Origin: an uncultured Porphyromonas sp.
Lineage (GTDB): Bacteria > Bacteroidota > Bacteroidia > Bacteroidales > Porphyromonadaceae
NCBI RefSeq assembly: GCF_915070105.1
Contig: NZ_CAJZFJ010000049.1
Location: 1 to 16,447 of the forward strand
Direction of reading: 5' to 3'
Length of the DNA stretch: 16,447 bases
The notes below the pieces were generated by a model, which was not told the origin of the DNA, did not search any database, and saw nothing but the letters and a program-made list of their open reading frames with translations. A program made the position numbers and the translations under genes. This document shows positions 15,222 to 16,447 of the stretch, piece by piece. The stretch's first letter is position 1, and every line of letters starts with the position of its first letter.

Positions 15222-16106
15222 ATGAGCATCAATTATCAGGAATTAGTGCCCGAGAAGGCATTGGGCACGGAGATCAGCCGACATATCTTCCAAACCTATC
15301 GGGCGAAGACTGGGCTACCTCACGAGATCGAGCTGAACATCAAGCACCTCAAGCGCTTGAACCCCGAATACCAATATCACCTCTTCGACGACGACGACAT
15401 TAAGGCCTTCATCCTCGAGCATTACGGCGAAGTCATCTGGGGCTATTATCTGCGCATCGCCCCCATCTATGGTGCCGCCCGAGCGGACTTCTTTCGCTAC
15501 CTCCTCGTCTACCAAATGGGTGGTGTGTACCTTGACATAAAATCCTCCATGGACAAGCCCCTCAAGGAAGTCCTTTGCAGAGAGGATAAGTTCGTCTTGA
15601 CACATTGGGACAACCGCCTCGGAGAGCAGTACGAAGGTATCGGTATCTACACCGAGTTGGGCGCCTTGCCTCGTGGTGAATACATCCAGTGGAGCATCGC
15701 CTCCGTGGCGGGTCACCCCTTCCTGCGTGCCGTTATCCTGCAGATGCTACGTAACATTGACGAGTACACGCCCTTCTGCCACGGCGCAGGGCTGTGGGGC
15801 GTCCTGCGCACGACAGGCCCTATCATGTACACCAAGGTCATCGAAGCCATGCGCCCCACACTGATCGAAGGGCAAGACTACCGCATGCTTGACAGACCCC
15901 AAGAGATCGGCCTACGCTACTCGATCTTCGACACAGCAGGAGTCTACGGCCACAAGAAGGTGCTCAAGGCCAACTACAACAAGGAATACACCCCCATCAT
16001 CGTGACGCCTGACCGCCCCCTCTATGCTAAGTGCGCCAAGTATTATCTCTTCGTCCGCTTAGCCATCCGCGTCCTCGGCGACAAGATTGCCGCCCGCTTT
16101 AAGTGA
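15222..16106 (+). CDS. GT32/OCH1-like glycosyltransferase (capsular/surface polysaccharide type)
   Basis: 294 aa, no signal peptide, probably cytoplasmic or membrane-associated, transferring a sugar from a nucleotide donor to a surface glycan. Family landmarks are in order: SRHIFQTYRAKTGLP at 19-33 (the IPKxIhQxW-like start), LNPEYQYHLFDDDD at 46-59, AARADFFRYLLVYQMGGVYLDIKS at 85-108 and a mid-region around GHPFLRA and GPIMYTK at 164-204. The usual metal-binding DxD is D105-I-K107, as in many bacterial capsule-type members as far as I recall. The length is normal for this group. The ATG at 15222 begins just before the conserved core and has only a weak purine tract (AGGA) in front. It has its own promoter candidate and points away from the toxin-like operon. 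Acceptor and donor cannot be read from sequence. A link to the anionic LPS that anchors T9SS cargo in Porphyromonas would be speculation. Confidence 0.88.
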   Translation: MSINYQELVPEKALGTEISRHIFQTYRAKTGLPHEIELNIKHLKRLNPEYQYHLFDDDDIKAFILEHYGEVIWGYYLRIAPIYGAARADFFRYLLVYQMGGVYLDIKSSMDKPLKEVLCREDKFVLTHWDNRLGEQYEGIGIYTELGALPRGEYIQWSIASVAGHPFLRAVILQMLRNIDEYTPFCHGAGLWGVLRTTGPIMYTKVIEAMRPTLIEGQDYRMLDRPQEIGLRYSIFDTAGVYGHKKVLKANYNKEYTPIIVTPDRPLYAKCAKYYLFVRLAIRVLGDKIAARFK

Positions 16107-16199
16107 CAGCAAACGTTACTATCCACCTACGACAAGTGGTGCAACTCCGAAACCTAGCAATACATTGCAATCTGGGGGAAAAACTTACATTCGCTGTTG

Positions 16200-16207
16200 T
16201 AACTTTT
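16200..16207 (+). promoter_or_regulatory. Weak -7-like box before the last gene
   Basis: TAACTTTT matches TAnnTTTG except at the last base and lies 16 nt before the ATG at 16224. No -33 element sits at a usual distance. The 117-nt gap after the glycosyltransferase otherwise holds only a short GCAAT/ATTGC palindrome and no obvious terminator. Confidence 0.25.
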
Positions 16208-16223
16208 AAAACATATATCAACT

Positions 16224-16447
16224 ATGAGCAACGAAGAATGGATTGCAGGAGTCCAGTATGGAGACTTAACTGGAACAGCTGCAGCAGATGGTCACACAAG
16301 TGCCATTGGAGAATTACGCACGTACCTAACAAGTCAGGGTGTCGACATGTCAAATTTTGAGCCTATAGGACTCAAAATTTGGAATGGTGAAGGCTACTTT
16401 TCCTTTGGTATCCTCTGCAAGGATCAAACCGGGAAGGTTACATCCTT
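16224..16447 (+). CDS. Unrecognised protein, N-terminal part (runs off window)
   Basis: An ATG at 16224 opens a frame that stays open for 74 codons to the window edge. The protein begins MSNEEWIAGVQYGDLTGTAA and continues with a mixed alpha/beta composition (GLKIWNGEGYFSFGILCKD). It has no signal peptide or membrane segment, so it is probably cytoplasmic. Composition is protein-like and clearly better than the overlapping frame that starts at 16103. The DNA is more AT-rich than the upstream glycosyltransferase, which may hint at a different origin. I do not recognise the family. It starts 117 nt after the glycosyltransferase and could be a separate unit. A hairpin lies within codons 43-53. 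Confidence 0.6.
   Translation, partial: MSNEEWIAGVQYGDLTGTAAADGHTSAIGELRTYLTSQGVDMSNFEPIGLKIWNGEGYFSFGILCKDQTGKVTS
16351..16381. repeat. Perfect 11-bp hairpin inside the start of the last gene
   Basis: CAAATTTTGAG (16351-16361) and CTCAAAATTTG (16371-16381) are exact reverse complements around a 9-nt loop CCTATAGGA, which is itself nearly palindromic. In the reading frame it encodes ordinary residues (SNFEPIGLKIW). It could be an mRNA structure or a protein-binding palindrome, or chance. No T-run follows, so it is not a standard terminator. Confidence 0.55.

Noticed and set aside
15315..15716. 133-codon minus-strand open frame opposite the glycosyltransferase
   Set aside because: It covers the conserved catalytic region of the GT32-type gene on the other strand; its D/V-rich composition mirrors that gene's codons.
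16103..16360. 85-codon plus-strand open frame overlapping the end of the glycosyltransferase
   Set aside because: It overlaps the frame beginning at 16224, which is more protein-like and stays open to the edge; composition (WRLNWNSCSRWSHKCHWR) looks like a shadow.

Overview
The window reads as a piece of a Bacteroidota chromosome, most likely Porphyromonas or a close relative (inference). The support is a type IX secretion (T9SS) C-terminal sorting domain, SprB-type adhesin repeats, a TANFOR-like domain (a domain named after Tannerella forsythia), and TAnnTTTG promoter boxes. I see no rRNA, tRNA, CRISPR array or transposase gene.

Positions 14404 down to 1 (minus strand) hold one apparent operon of four very large exported proteins, called A to D here in order of transcription. 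A (14404-9926, 1492 aa) is a giant beta-rich exported protein with an Ig-like domain near its C-terminus. B (9918-7870, 682 aa) is a string of fibronectin type III domains. C (7873-4649, 1074 aa) is a SprB-repeat adhesin ending in a T9SS type A sorting domain. D (4620 to beyond position 1, at least 1540 aa) carries a TANFOR-like domain, FN3 domains, a zinc-protease motif (HELGH...H, with LMDY downstream) and finally a hydrophobic segment that looks like the pretoxin linker of polymorphic toxins. The genes are separated by 7 nt, -4 nt and 28 nt, so they are very likely co-transcribed.

Positions 14405-15221 are a roughly 820-nt divergent intergenic region. It holds a 361-bp segment bounded by 20-bp inverted repeats (one mismatch). 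Inside that is an array of GTATAC and GTGTACAC sites at alternating 10- and 12-bp spacing. Candidate Bacteroidota promoter boxes face both directions.

Positions 15222-16106 (plus strand) encode a GT32/OCH1-like sugar transferase of the capsule or surface-glycan type. A further plus-strand gene begins at 16224 and runs off the right edge; I do not recognise it, but its early coding sequence contains a perfect 11-bp hairpin.

Working hypothesis: A to D form a Bacteroidota polymorphic-toxin-like surface system. D would carry a variable toxin module just beyond the left edge, followed by an immunity gene. A, B and C would act as companion surface, display or delivery proteins, with at least C routed through T9SS. 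The toxin and immunity parts are predicted, not seen.
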